Of a stretch of 64,000 nucleotides of DNA, positions 52,338 through 64,000 are shown piece after piece (positions within the stretch are counted from its first letter, which is position 1; the number at the start of each line of letters is the position of its first letter). Below the pieces are notes generated by a model that had not been told where the DNA came from, ran no database searches, and worked only from the letters and a program-made list of their open reading frames with translations. This stretch comes from Xiphophorus maculatus (lineage: Eukaryota > Chordata > Actinopteri > Cyprinodontiformes > Poeciliidae). The translations under genes and the position numbers were made by a program. Location: NCBI RefSeq assembly GCF_002775205.1, contig NC_036454.1, forward strand, positions 3,093,382-3,157,381. The letters run 5' to 3'.

Positions 52338-54390
52338 CTAGAAAATTTCGGAAGAAATTTAGCCGGGGCCTGCCAAGGCGCGGCCGTGGGGTTCGGGCCC
52401 GGCGTCGTCGCGCCACAAATCGGCGTCGACGCCAAAGAACGCCGCGACGTAAGCAGTGGCACGCGGAGAACCGCAAGAACGTTAAGCGAGGCGGACGTGC
52501 ACCGTTCGGTACGATTTAAAATGTTGTCAAGGCTTTTATTTTGGAAGTTTTGTTAAACTTCATTTCAAAGGGCCAAACTAATCCCATGCGTAATAGTCCT
52601 TGGGTTAAAATAGTTATATAATGCTCAAAACACAAGTAGCTGATGTAAAAAATATTCAAGGCTTTTATTTTGAAATTTTCAGTATGCTTCATTTCAAAGG
52701 GCCAAACTAATACCACGTGTAACAGTGCTTTGGATGAAAAAGTCAAATAAAGCCAAAAAGAGCAATTACGTCATGTAAAATTATTCAAGGCTTTTATTTT
52801 GAAATTTTCAGAATGCTTAATTTCAAAGGGCCAAACTAATACCACGTGTAACAGTGCTTTGGATGAAAAAGTCAAATAAAGCCAAAAAGAGCAATTACCT
52901 GATGTAAAAATATTCAAGGCTTTTATTTTGAAATTATTATTATGCTCCATTTTAAAGTTCCAAACTAATCCCATGTGTAACAGTGCTTTGGATGAAAAAG
53001 TCATATAAAGCCAAAAACAGCAATTACCTGATGTAAAAATATTCAAGGCTTTTATTTTGAAATTATTATTATTCTCCATTTTAAAGTTCCAAAGTAATCC
53101 CATGTGTAACAGTGCTTTGGATGAAAACGTCAAATAAAGCCAAAAACAGCAATTACCTGATGTAAAAATATTCAAGGCTTTTATTTTGAAATTATTATTC
53201 TCCATTTTAAAGTTCCAAACTAATCCCATGTGTAACATTGCTTGTGATGAAAAAGTCATATACGGCCAAAAAAAGCAATTACCTGATGTAAAAATATTCA
53301 AGGCTTTTATTTTGAAATTATTATTATTCTCCATTTTAAAGTTCCAAAGTAATCCCATGTGTAACAGTGCTTTGGATGAAAACGTCAAATAAAGCCAAAA
53401 ACAGCAATTACCTGATGTAAAACTATTCAAGGCTTTTATTTTGAAATTATTATTATGCTCCATTTTAAAGTTCCAAACTAATCCCATGTGTAACAGTTAC
53501 TGAGTTAAATCAGTTATATACAGCCCATAGCAGCAGTAGTTCTAAAGGCCAGTTCTCAGTCCTGATCTGTTTCAACTGAGGATAGATAGAACTACAGCGA
53601 TGCGTATTCGTAGTCCAAATCAGCAGCCAATAGCCTCTTGAGTTCCGTTGCTATGGCAAATAATGGTCTCAGCAGGTGTGAGCTGTGAGCTGTGAGCTCT
53701 CAAACACACAAGTGTGTTTGAGCAAACACACTTTACTGAAAAAAAGCATTGGAAACAAATCCTTCTTGTTCGGGAACCGTAATACATATTCGAAAAGCGT
53801 TTCGAGCGTATGACAGTTCAATGTGTCTTCTGCGATAGTCCCGAGATTCATATCTGTACCTCACTCAGAGCATTTACAGTGATGAGAGAAAGAAATGTTA
53901 TGCCCAGATCTGAACCGAGATCGGCTGTCACTGTAATTTCAGCAAAAATGAGAAAGTTTGGGTCGCTTAGAGGCAAATTGTGGACAAACCGTAACTGGTA
54001 TCGACGAGCCGTCTTCACTTTCGAAGAGATCACAGACGTATCTACAAAATGAAATTTGAATGGCATTTCTAGGTGAATTTGTGACGACACAGCAAATCCT
54101 CAAAAATAGGGTATTTCTAGGATTTTTCCCATTGAGTTATAATGGGGGTTTTTTCGTAGTTTTTTGCGAATTATGTCGCCACGTTAAGCCCAAATCCCAC
54201 CAGAAGTAATAGCTCCAATGGCGTGAATTTTCTGCACGTTTTGATACCTCATTTGTAGGTGTGCACCCAGCGGTACGAGCCGCATTAACGGTTACGGAAG
54301 AAAAATAAAGAATTATAATAATATTAAAGAGACACTTTGTTGGGTGTAGAGTAATAGGTTCCTGCCATTGCTTTGCATGGCAGGCCCCAA
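52338..54390 (-). mobile_element. HINE-like array unit 2
   Basis: About 2053 bp, full length. CTAG at 52338-52341, CpG-rich block, about 7.5 copies of the 129-bp repeat, unique segment. The complete 5' terminus (TTGGGGCCTGCCATGC on the - strand) includes a small hairpin made from CCTGCCAT/ATGGCAGG. It abuts unit 3 directly. Confidence 0.8.
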
Positions 54391-57083
54391 CTAGAAAATT
54401 TCTGAAGAAATTTAGCCGGGGCCTGCCAAGGCGCGGCCGTGGGGTTTGGGCCCGGCGTCGTCACGCCACAAATCGGCGTCGACGCTAAAGAACGCCGTGA
54501 CGTAATCAGTGGCACGCGGAGAACCGCAAGAACGTTAAGTGAGGCGGACGTGCACCATTCGGTACGATTTAAAATGTTGTCAAGGCTTTTATTTTGGAAG
54601 TTTTGTTAAACTTCATTTCAAAGGGCCAAACTAATCCCATGCGTAATAGTCCTTGGGTTAAAATAGTTATATAATGCTCAAAACACAAGTAGCTGATGTA
54701 AAAAAATGCAAGGCTTTTATTTTGAAATTTTCAGTATGCTTCATTTTTAAGTTCCGAACTAATACCACGTGTAAGAGTGCTTTGGATGAAAAAGTCAAAA
54801 AAAGCCAAAAAGAGCTATTACCTCATGTAAAAATATTCAAGGCTTTTATTTTGAAATTGTCAGTATGCTTAATTTTAAAGTTCTGAACTAATACCACGTG
54901 TAACAGTGCTTTGGATGAAAAAGTCAAATAAAGCCAAAAAGAGCAATTACGTCATGTAAAAATATTCAGGGCTTTTATTGTGAAATGTTCAATATGCTTA
55001 ATTTTAAAGTTCAAAACTAATCCCATGTGTAACAGTGCTTTGGATGAAAAAGTCACACAAAGCCAAAAACAGCAATTGCATGATGTAAAAATATTCAAGG
55101 CTTTTATTTTGAAATTATTATTATGCTCCATTTTAAAGTTCCAAACTAATCCCATGTGTAACAGTGCTTTGGATGAAAGAGTCATATACGGCCAAAAAAA
55201 GCAATTACATGATGTAAAAATATTCAAGGCTTTTATTTTGAAATTTTCAATATGCTTCATTTCAGAGGGCCAAACTAATACCACGTGTAACAGTGCTTTG
55301 GATGAAAAAGTCACATAAAGCCAAAAAGAGCAATTACCTGATGTAAAAATATTCAAGGCTTTTATTTTGAAATTTTCAGTATGCTTAATTTTAAAGTTCC
55401 GAACTAATGCCATGTGTAACAGTGCTTTGGATGAAAAAGTCATATAAAGCCAAAAACAGCAAATACATGATGTAAAAATATTCAAGGCTTTTATTTTGAA
55501 ATTGTCAGTATGCTTAATTTTAAAGTTCTGAACTAATACCACGTGTAACAGTGCTTTGGATGAAAAAGTCAAATAAAGCCAAAAAGAGCAATTACGTCAT
55601 GTAAAAATATTCAGGGCTTTTATTGTGAAATGTTCAATATGCTTAATTTTAAAGTTCAAAACTAATCCCATGTGTAACATTGCTTTGTATGAAAAAGTCA
55701 TATACGGCCAAAAAAAGCAATTACGTCATGTAAAATATTCAAGGCTTTTATTTTGAAATTTTCAGTATGCTTAATTTTAAAGTTCAAAACTAATCCCATG
55801 TGTAACAGTGCTTTGGATGAAAAAGTCATATAAAGGCAAAAACAGCAATTACCTGATGTAAAAATATTCAAGGCTTTTATTTTGAAATTATTATTATTCT
55901 CCATTTTAAAGTTCCAAACTAATCCCATGTGTAACATTGCTTTGGATGAAAAAGTCATATACGGCCAAAAAAAGCAATTACCTGATGTAAAAATATTCAA
56001 GGCTTTTATTTTGAAATTATTATTATTCTCCATTTTAAAGTTCCAAAGTAATCCCATGTGTAACAGTGCTTTGGATGAAAACGTCAAATAAAGCCAAAAA
56101 CAGCAATTACCTGATGTAAAACTATTCAAGGCTTTTATTTTGAAATTATTATTATGCTCCATTTTAAAGTTCCAAACTAATCCCATGTGTAACAGTTACT
56201 GAGTTAAATCAGTTATATACAGCCCATAGCAGCAGTAGTTCTAAAGGCCAGTTCTCAGTCCTGATCTGTTTCAACTGAGGATAGATAGAACTACAGCGAT
56301 GCGTATTCGTAGTCCAAATCAGCAGCCAATAGCCTCTTGAGTTCCGTTGCTATGGCAAATAATGGTCTCAGCAGGTGTGAGCTCTGAGCTGTGAGCTCTC
56401 AAACACACAAGTGTGTTTGAGCAAACACACTTTACTGAAAAAAAGCATTGGAAACAAATCCTTCTTGTTCGGGAACCGTAATACATATTCGAAAAGCGTT
56501 TCGAGCGTATGACAGTTCAATGTGTCTTCTGCGATAGTCCCGAGATTCATATCTGTACCTCACTCAGAGCATTTACAGTGATGAGAGAAAGAAATGTTGT
56601 GCCCAGATATGAACCGAGATGGGCTGTCACTCTAATTTGAAGAAAAATGAGAAACTTTGGGTCGCTTAGAGGCAAATTGTGGACAAACCGTAACTGGTAT
56701 CGACGAGCCGTCTTCACTTTCGAAGATATCACAGACGTATCTACAAAATGAAATTTGAATGGCATTTCTAGGTGAATTTGTGACGACACAGCAAATCCTC
56801 AAAAATAGGGTATTTCTAGGATTTTTCCCATTGAGTTATAATGGGGTTTTTTTCGCAGTTTTTTGCGAATTATGTCGCCACGTTAAGCCCAAATCCCACC
56901 AAAAATAATAGCTCCAATGGCGTGAATTTTCTGCACGTTTTGATACCTCATTTGTAGGTGTGCACCCAGCGGTATGAGCCGCATTAACGGTTACGGAAGA
57001 AAAATAAAGAATTATAATAAAGAGACGCTTCTCTCCGACAATAGTAATAGGTTCCTGCCATTGCTTTGCATGGCAGGCCCCAA
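54391..57083 (-). mobile_element. HINE-like array unit 3
   Basis: About 2693 bp, full length, the longest unit. The extra length is explained by about 12.5 copies of the 129-bp repeat. Both termini are intact (CTAG at 54391-54394, GGCAGGCCCCAA at the far end). Confidence 0.8.
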
Positions 57084-58888
57084 CTAGAAAAACAAAATTT
57101 CTGAAGAAATTTAGCCGGGGCCTGCCAAGGCGCGCCCGTCGGGCTTGGGCCCGGCGTCGTCACGCCACAAATTGGCGTCGACGCTAAAGAACGCCGCGAC
57201 GTAATCAGTGGCACGCGGAGAACCGCAAGAACGTTAAGCGAGGCGGACGTGCACCATTCGGTACGATTTAAAATGTTGTCAAGGCTTTTATTTTGGACGT
57301 TTTGTTAAACTTCATTTCAAAGGGCCAAACTAATCCCATGCGTAATAGTCCTTGGGTTAAAATAGTTATATAATGCTCAAAACACAAGTAGCTGATGTAA
57401 AAATATTCAAGGCTTTTATTTTGAAATTTTCAGTATGCTCCATTTTAAATTTCCGAAAACAGCAATTACCTGATGTAAAAATATTCAAGGCTTTTATTTT
57501 GAAATTATTATTATGCTCCATTTTAAAGTTCCGAACTAATCCCATGTGTAACATTGCTTTGGATGAAAAAGTCATATACGGCCAAAAAGAGCAATTACTT
57601 CATGTAAAATATTCAAGGCTTTTATTTTGAAATTTTCAGTATGCTTCATTTTAAAGTTCTGAACTAATACCACGTGTAAGAGTGCTTTGGATGAAAAAGT
57701 CAAATAAAGCCAAAAAGAGCAATTACGTCATGTAAAAATATTCAAGGCTTTTATTTTGAAATTTTTGTTAAGCTTCATTTTAAAGGGCCAAACTAATACC
57801 ACGTGTAACAGTGCTTTGGATGAAAACGTCAAATAAAGCCAAAAACAGCAATTACCTGATGTAAAAATATTCAAGGCTTTTATTTTGAAATTATTATTCT
57901 CCATTTTAAAGTTCCAAACTAATCCCATGTGTAACATTGCTTTGGATGAAAAAGTCATATACGGCCAAAAAAAGCAATTACCTGATGTAAAAATATTCAA
58001 GGCTTTTATTTTGAAATTATTATTATGCTCCATTTTAAAGTTCCAAACTAATCCCATGTGTAACAGTTACTGAGTTAAATCAGTTATATACAGCCCATAG
58101 CAGCAGTAGTTCTAAAGGCCAGTTCTCAGTCCTGATCTGTTTCAACTGAGGATAGATAGAACTACAGTGATGCGTATTCGTAGTCCTAACCAGCAGCCAA
58201 TAGCCTCTTGAGTTCCGTTGCTATGGCAAATAATGGTCTCAGCAGGTGTGAGCTCTGAGCTGTGAGCTCTCAAACACACAAGTGTGTTTGAGCAAACACA
58301 CTTTACTGAAAAAAAGCATTGGAAACAAATCCTTCTTGTTCGGGAACCGTAATACATATTCGAAAAGCGTTTCGAGCGTATGACAGTTCAATGTGTCTTC
58401 TGCGATAGTCCCGAGATTCATATCTGTACCTCACTCAGAGCATTTACAGTGATGAGAGAAAGAAATGTTGTGCCCAGATCTGAACCGAGATGGGCTGTCA
58501 CTGTAATTTCAGCAAAAATGAGAAACTTTGGGTCGCTTAGAGGCAAATTGTGGACAAACCGTAACTGGTATCGACGAGCCGTCTTCACTTTCGAAGAGAT
58601 CACAGACGTATCTACAAAATGAAATTTGAATGGCATTTCTAGGTGAATTTGTGACGACACAGCAAATCCTCAAAAATAGGGTATTTCTAGGATTTTTCCC
58701 ATTGAGTTATAATGGGGTTTTTTTCGTAGTTTTTTGCGAATTATGTCGCCACGTTAAGCCCAAATCCCACCAGAAGTAATAGCTCCAATGGCGTGAATTT
58801 TCTGCACGTTTTGATACCTCATTTGTAGGTGTGCACCCAGCGGTACGAGCCGCATTAACGGTTACGGAAGAAAAATAAAGAATTATAA
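57084..58888 (-). mobile_element. HINE-like array unit 4
   Basis: About 1805 bp, the shortest unit, with about six copies of the 129-bp repeat. CTAG at 57084-57087. Like unit 1 it lacks the last 50-60 bases at its 5' end and joins unit 5 at AATTATAACTAG. Its first 200 bases and first repeats are nearly identical to unit 5, including a shared shortened repeat (ATTTCCGAAAACAGC). Confidence 0.8.
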
Positions 58889-61325
58889 CTAGAAAAACAA
58901 AATTTCTGAAGAAATTTAGCCGGGGCCTGCCAAGGCGCGCCCGTCGGGCTTGGGCCCGGCGTCGTCACGCCACAAATTGGCGTCGACGCTAAAGAACGCC
59001 GCGACGTAATCAGTGGCACGCGGAGAACCGCAAGAACGTTAAGCGAGGCGGACGTGCACCATTCGGTACGATTTAAAATGTTGTCAAGGCTTTTATTTTG
59101 GACGTTTTGTTAAACTTCATTTCAAAGGGCCAAACTAATCCCATGCGTAATAGTCCTTGGGTTAAAATAGTTATATAATGCTCAAAACACAAGTAGCTGA
59201 TGTAAAAATATTCAAGGCTTTTATTTTGAAATTTTCAGTATGCTCCATTTTAAATTTCCGAAAACAGCAATTACCTGATGTAAAAATATTCAAGGCTTTT
59301 ATTTTGAAATTATTATTATGCTCCATTTTAAAGTTCCGAACTAATCCCATGTGTAACATTGCTTTGGATGAAAAAGTCATATACGGCCAAAAAGAGCAAT
59401 TACGTCATGTAAAATATTCAAGGCTTTTATTTTGAAATTTTCAGTATGCTTAATTTTAAAGTTCTGAACTCATACCACGTGTAACAGTGCTTTGGATGAA
59501 AAAGTCAAATAAAGGCAAAAACAGCAATTACGTCATGTAAAAATATTCAGGGCTTTTATTGTGAAATTTTCAGTATGCTTAATTTTAAAGTTCCAAACTA
59601 ATCCCATGTGTAACAGTGCTTTGGATGAAAAAGTCAAATAAAGCCAAAAAGAGCAATTACCTGATGTAAAAATATTCAAGGCTTTTATTTTGAAATTATT
59701 ATTATGCTCCATTTCAAAGTTCCGAACTAATCCCATGTGTAACAGTGCTTTGGATGAAAAAGTCATATACGGCCAAAAAGAGCAATTACATGATGTAAAA
59801 ATATTCAAGGCTTTTATTTTGAAATTTTCAGTATGCTTCATTTCAGAGGGCCAAACTATTCCATTGTGTAACAGTGCTTTGGATAAAAAAGTCACATAAA
59901 GCCAAAAACCGCAATTACATGATGTAAAAATATTCAAGGCTTTTATTTTGAAATTTTCAGTATGCTTAATTTCAAAGTTCCAAACTAATCCCATGTGTAA
60001 CATTGCTTTGGATGAAAAAGTCACATAAAGCCAAAAACAGCAATTACCTGATGTAAAAATATTCAAGGCTTTTATTTTGAAATTATTATTATGCTCCATT
60101 TTAAAGTTCCGAACTAATCCCATGTGTAACAGTGCTTTGGATAAAAAAGTCACATAAAGCCAAAAACAGCAATTACATGATGTAAAAATATTCAAGGCTT
60201 TTATTTTGAAATTTTCAGTATGCTTAATTTTAAAGTTCCAAACTAATCCCATGTGTAACAGTTACTGAGTTAAATCAGTTATATACAGCCCAAAGCAGCA
60301 AGTAGTTGTAAAGGCCAGTTCTCAGTCCTGATCTGTTTCAACTGAGGATAGATAGAACTACAGCGATGCGTATTCGTAGTCCAAATCAGCAGCCAATAGC
60401 CTCTTGAGTTCCGTTGCTATGGCAAATAATGGTCTCAGCAGGTGTGAGCTGTGAGCTCTGAGCTCTCAAACACACAAGTGTGTTTGAGCAAACACACTTT
60501 ACTGAAAAAAAGCATTGGAAACAAATCCTTCTTGTTCGGGAACCGTAATACATATTCGAAAAGCGTTTCGAGCGTATGAGAGGTCAATGTGTCTTCTGCG
60601 ATAGTCCCGAGATTCATATCTGTACCTCACTCAGAGCATTTACAGTGATGAGAGAAAGAAATGTTGTGCCCAGATCTGAAATTCTATTCAAATACATGGG
60701 AGAGAGCCTCAGACAGCCTCAGAAAATCCTGTCGCATGACTTTGCTCTGAAGCACCGTGACAGAAAACCGTACGGTCTAGATAAATTTCGAAAACATTTT
60801 ACCGGAGCAGACAGGCGTATCAATGTCAGGACCGATTGTGATACTAATCGTGCGATATTTGTGGGCGTGATGGCGATTTCAAAAATGATTTGGGCTGAAA
60901 AAGTTGTCTTCATCTCTCACTCTAAGCAGCCAGAGACGCACTCTAACTTTAGGAAAAATGAGAAACTTTGGGTCGCTTAGAGGCAAATTGTGGACAAACC
61001 GTAACTGGTATCGACGAGCCGTCTTCACTTTCGAAGAGATCACAGACGTATCTACAAAATGAAATTTGAATGGCATTTCTAGGTGAATTTGTGACGACAC
61101 AGCAAATCCTCAAAAATAGGGTATTTCTAGGATTTTTCCCATTGACTTATAATGGGGTTTTTTTCGTAGTTTTTTGCGAATTATGTCGCCACGTTAAGCC
61201 CAAATCCCACCAGAAGTAATAGCTGGAATGGCGTGAATTTTCTGCAGGTTTTGATACCTCATTTGTAGGTGTGCACCAAGCGGTATGAGCCGCATTAACG
61301 GTTACGGAAGAAAAATAAAGAAGAA
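58889..61325 (-). mobile_element. HINE-like array unit 5, long form
   Basis: About 2437 bp, with about nine copies of the 129-bp repeat plus an extra segment of about 270 bp (60680-60950). That segment is also present in the isolated element (28275-28545) but absent from units 1-4. The 5' end is short, as in units 1 and 4. Confidence 0.8.
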
Positions 61326-61449
61326 CTAGAAAAACAAAATTTCTGAAGAAATTTAGCCGGGGCCTGCCAAGGCGCGCCCGTCTGGTTTGTGCCCGGCGTC
61401 GTCACGCTACAAATTGGCATCGACGCTAAAGGATGCTGCAATGTAATCA

Positions 61450-62253
61450 AGTTCAGATTTCTTTAGCCGAAATCTCTTTGCTTCCTTGTCTTTCGTTAGG
61501 CGATGAAATACGTTCATGTTTGGTTCGGTTCAGTTCTACTCTAGTGGGCAGACTGTACCGCAGCTGCTGCGCTACAGATATTTCTCCGCTGATTTTCAGT
61601 AAAACTCTACAACGGAGAACCTGGAGGTTCTGGTTCGGATGAACAAAATAAACCCAGATATTTTATGTTTTATTATTTGAAATTATTGATAGGCCAAGCA
61701 TAATGAAAAAAAACTCAGATCATGAAGTTATTTTATGTAATTCAAACAAAAATTATAATTTACATCATACCAAGCTAATATTATGTAGTTCTGCTGTTTT
61801 TCACTGTCGGCACAAGACGGCAGCTGAGAGTATCTGTATCCGAAGCAACTGATTCAGTGAAGTAGCTTAATATGCTAGTTCCGGTTATTTGTGGCAATTT
61901 CTGCAAGTCACAATAGCTCTAGGTTGAGGTAAAACAAAATTGCCTTATTTCAGCTGATCAGATTGATGTTAACAGAGATTTTGTAGCCTAACTGGTTTCA
62001 CGAAAGCCAGTTAGCAAAGTGCTAACATGTGAACAAATTGCGGTTCCATCAAGCTAGCAGCTACGCTATCAGAGCCACAACAAAATATCCCACAGCAGTC
62101 AAACTTTTAAAATCGATCACATTTCTTAAAGAACACATTACATTTAACAACTGTAAGCAGTTCTAATAATATAGTAATGAAATTAAATAGTATATTTTAT
62201 GGACATAACACAAACACTTCTTACCTTAACCAAACAGTCGGAAGCAGAAAGCT
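61450..62253. other. Foreign segment inside unit 6, unidentified
   Basis: About 800 bp with no similarity to the array or to other parts of the window. A 69-codon frame at 61433-61642 has no recognisable domain. No gene is supported. Confidence 0.5.
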
Positions 62254-62790
62254 CTTCTTCTTCTTTTTGTTTTTAATGGCGGTTGGCAAGCAACTTAATG
62301 GTGTGCATTACCGCCACCTACTGGTATGGAGTGTGGATCAGGGCGCAACTTAAAAAAAAAAACACTAAATCCTTTCTATCAGTTTAGTTTTCTTAAGAAA
62401 TTTTATGAAATAACATAAATATTCATGGGGCGTGCTGTGGTGGCGCAGGGGGTTAGCACGCCCCACGTTTCAGTTAACCGCTCCCCAATCTAAAGTCTTA
62501 CATATAATCCTGTTACCTTCAAACATGTAATAACCGCTTTATTTATTTTGTGTTTAATTAATATCTTATTAAGTTTAAATGTCTCTATATCATATTTCCT
62601 AATTTATTGTACTTGCTTTATATTTTCCACAATTAATTATTACATGTTCTACTGTTTCCATATCCATACCACACTCACATCTACCTGTTGGATGTTTACC
62701 AATCAAATTTAAAGTTTTGTTTAATCCAGTATATCCAAGGCACAATCTTTTTTTTTTCATACTTGCTCTTTTCGCTTTTCAGACTTACAA
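62254..62790 (-). pseudogene. 5'-truncated LINE fragment (reverse transcriptase C-terminus and 3' tail)
   Basis: On the - strand, about 62600-62740 translates to GYTGLNKTLNLIGKHPTGR, then CECGMD and METVEHVIINC. This is the Cys/His-containing region that follows the reverse transcriptase domain in several non-LTR elements. Downstream lies AGTAGGTGGCGGTAATG and CCAACCGCCATTAAAAAC, ending in a short AAG repeat (about 62254-62265), a known style of fish LINE tail. A SINE head (TGTGGTGGCGCAGGGGGTTA, about 62425-62470) interrupts it. The clade is not assigned. Confidence 0.7.
62425..62470 (+). mobile_element. SINE head fragment
   Basis: GGGGCGTGCTGTGGTGGCGC then AGGGGGTTAGCACG matches the tRNA-like 5' part of the SINEs at 31301 and 36131. 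The B box and tail are missing. Confidence 0.6.
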
Positions 62791-63134
62791 TACTTCATTT
62801 GAGCCAGCTGGGGGAGACAATTCTCTGTTTTAGCCAGTAGGGTATTAGGGTTTTCAATGGATTTTCCCCATTGAATTATAATGGGGTTTTTTTCGTAGTT
62901 TTTTGCGAATTATGTCGCCATGTTCATCCCGAATCCCACCAAAAGTAATAGCTGGAATGGCGTGAATTTTCTGCAGGTTTTGATACCTCTTTTGTAGGTG
63001 TGCACGCAGCGGTATGAGCCGCATTAACGGTTACGGATGAAAAATAAAGAATTATAATAATAATAATAATAAAGAAACTTTTCTTGGGAGAATAGCAATA
63101 GGTTCCTGCCATTGCTTTGCATGGCAGGCCCCAA

Positions 63135-64000
63135 CTAGAAAATTTCGGAAGAAATTTAGCCGGGGCCTGCCGAGGCGCGCCCGTCGGGCATGGGCCCGGC
63201 GTCGTCGCGCCACAAATCGGCGTCGACGCTAAAGGACGCCGCGACGTGATCAGTGGCACGCGGAGAACCGCAAGAACGTTGAGCGAGGCGGACGTGCACC
63301 GTTCGGTACGATTTAAAATGTTGTCGAGGCTTTTATTTTGGAAGTTTCAGTATGCTTCATTTCAAAGGGCCAAACTAATCCCATGCGTAATAGTCCTTGG
63401 GTTAAAATAGTTATATAAGGCTCAAAACGCAAGTAGCTGATGTAAAAATATTCAAGGCTTTTATTTTGGAATTTTCAGTATGCTTCATTTCAAAAGGGCC
63501 AAACTAATACCACGTGTAACAGTGCTTTGGATGAAAAAGTCAAATAAAGCCAAAAAGAGCAATTACCTGATGTAAAAATATTCAAGGCTTTTATTTTGAA
63601 ATTATCATTATGCTCCATTTCAAAGTTCCGAACTAATCCCATGTGTAACAGTGCTTTGGATGAAAAAGTCATATACGGCCAAAAGGAGCAATTACATGAT
63701 GTAAAAATATTCAAGGCTTTTATTTTGAAATTTTCAGTATGCTTCATTTCAGAGGGCCAAACTATTCCATTGTGTAACAGTGCTTTGGATAAAAAAGTCA
63801 CATAAAGCCAAAAACCGCAATTACATGATGTAAAAATATTCAAGGCTTTTATTTTGAAATTTTCAGTATGCTTAATTTCAAAGTTCCAAACTAATCCCAT
63901 GTGTAACATTGCTTTGGATGAAAAAGTCACATAAAGCCAAAAACAGCAATTACCTGATGTAAAAATATTCAAGGCTTTTATTTTGAAATTATTATTATGC
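63135..64000 (-). mobile_element. HINE-like array unit 7, runs off the window
   Basis: CTAG at 63135-63138, hairpin, subterminal GGCAGGCCCC, an intact CpG-rich block, then five or more 129-bp repeats to the window edge. Its repeats from about 63420 closely match those of unit 5 (about 59640-60080), which suggests recent copying between units. Confidence 0.78.

Larger units (their letters stand above)
61326..63134 (-). mobile_element. HINE-like array unit 6, interior replaced by foreign DNA
   Basis: Element ends are present at both sides: the 3' part at 61326-61449 (CTAG, hairpin, start of the CpG block) and the 5' part at about 62840-63134 (through GGCAGGCCCCAA). Between them about 1.4 kb is unrelated to the family, and no 129-bp repeats occur. 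The unit abuts unit 7 at CTAG (63135-63138). It may be an element that captured host sequence, or a unit altered later by insertion and deletion. Confidence 0.6.

Noticed and set aside
54361..54394. The CCTGCCAT...ATGGCAGG hairpin followed by CTAG as the element's 3' end on the + strand
   Set aside because: The solo copy has CCCCAATAAG there, so CTAG belongs to the neighbouring unit. Only the - strand reading gives CTAG plus TT in the solo copy and at the array edge.
50405..64000. CRISPR-like or centromeric satellite reading of the 129-bp repeats
   Set aside because: Repeats are contiguous without unique spacers, and the blocks sit inside bounded elements with unique ends, so neither reading fits.

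Overview
The window is nuclear DNA of a ray-finned fish. Four vertebrate-type genes can be read from it, three of them with spliced GT-AG introns. It also carries long CA/GT microsatellites and teleost-style SINE, Tc1, hAT and LINE debris. The tRNA-derived SINE head resembles those common in percomorphs, perhaps cyprinodontiforms, but that placement is only an inference.

Layout. 1-5.6 kb: gene-free, with two microsatellites. 5.7-8.65 kb, + strand: a two-coding-exon heparan sulfate 3-O-sulfotransferase of the HS3ST1 type, with a GT microsatellite ending six bases before its start codon. 8.7-12.8 kb: no gene seen. 12.85-15.95 kb, - strand: histone variant H2A.Z.2 (h2az2), five coding exons, the first contributing only the ATG. 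17.0-20.1 kb, + strand: intronless purb (Pur-beta). h2az2 and purb diverge from a roughly 1 kb gap, as their human orthologues do. 20.1-44.6 kb: gene-poor, with dispersed repeats, two SINEs, a Tc1 relic, several perfect palindromes, an isolated CpG-rich patch and one complete non-autonomous element (27843-29612). 44.6-48.7 kb, - strand: a small, divergent gene whose four coding exons read as one IL-1-family beta-trefoil of 139 residues.

50.2-64 kb (running off the window): a head-to-tail array of about seven copies of the element also seen alone at 27.8 kb. Each unit, read on the - strand, begins TTGGGGCCTGCC, repeats that motif inverted near its far end, has a block of about 129-bp tandem repeats in the middle, and ends in a short hairpin followed by CTAG and then TT. 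No target duplication is evident. This is the architecture of Helitron2/Helentron-type non-autonomous elements (HINEs). The array copies keep their CpGs while the isolated copy has lost them. One array unit carries about 1.4 kb of foreign DNA, including a LINE fragment, between intact element ends.

The genes do not form a pathway. The window joins a chromatin/transcription pair (h2az2, purb), a Golgi sulfotransferase and a probable cytokine in a repeat-rich chromosome arm. No RNA gene or CRISPR array was found. All counts and alignments were made by eye.
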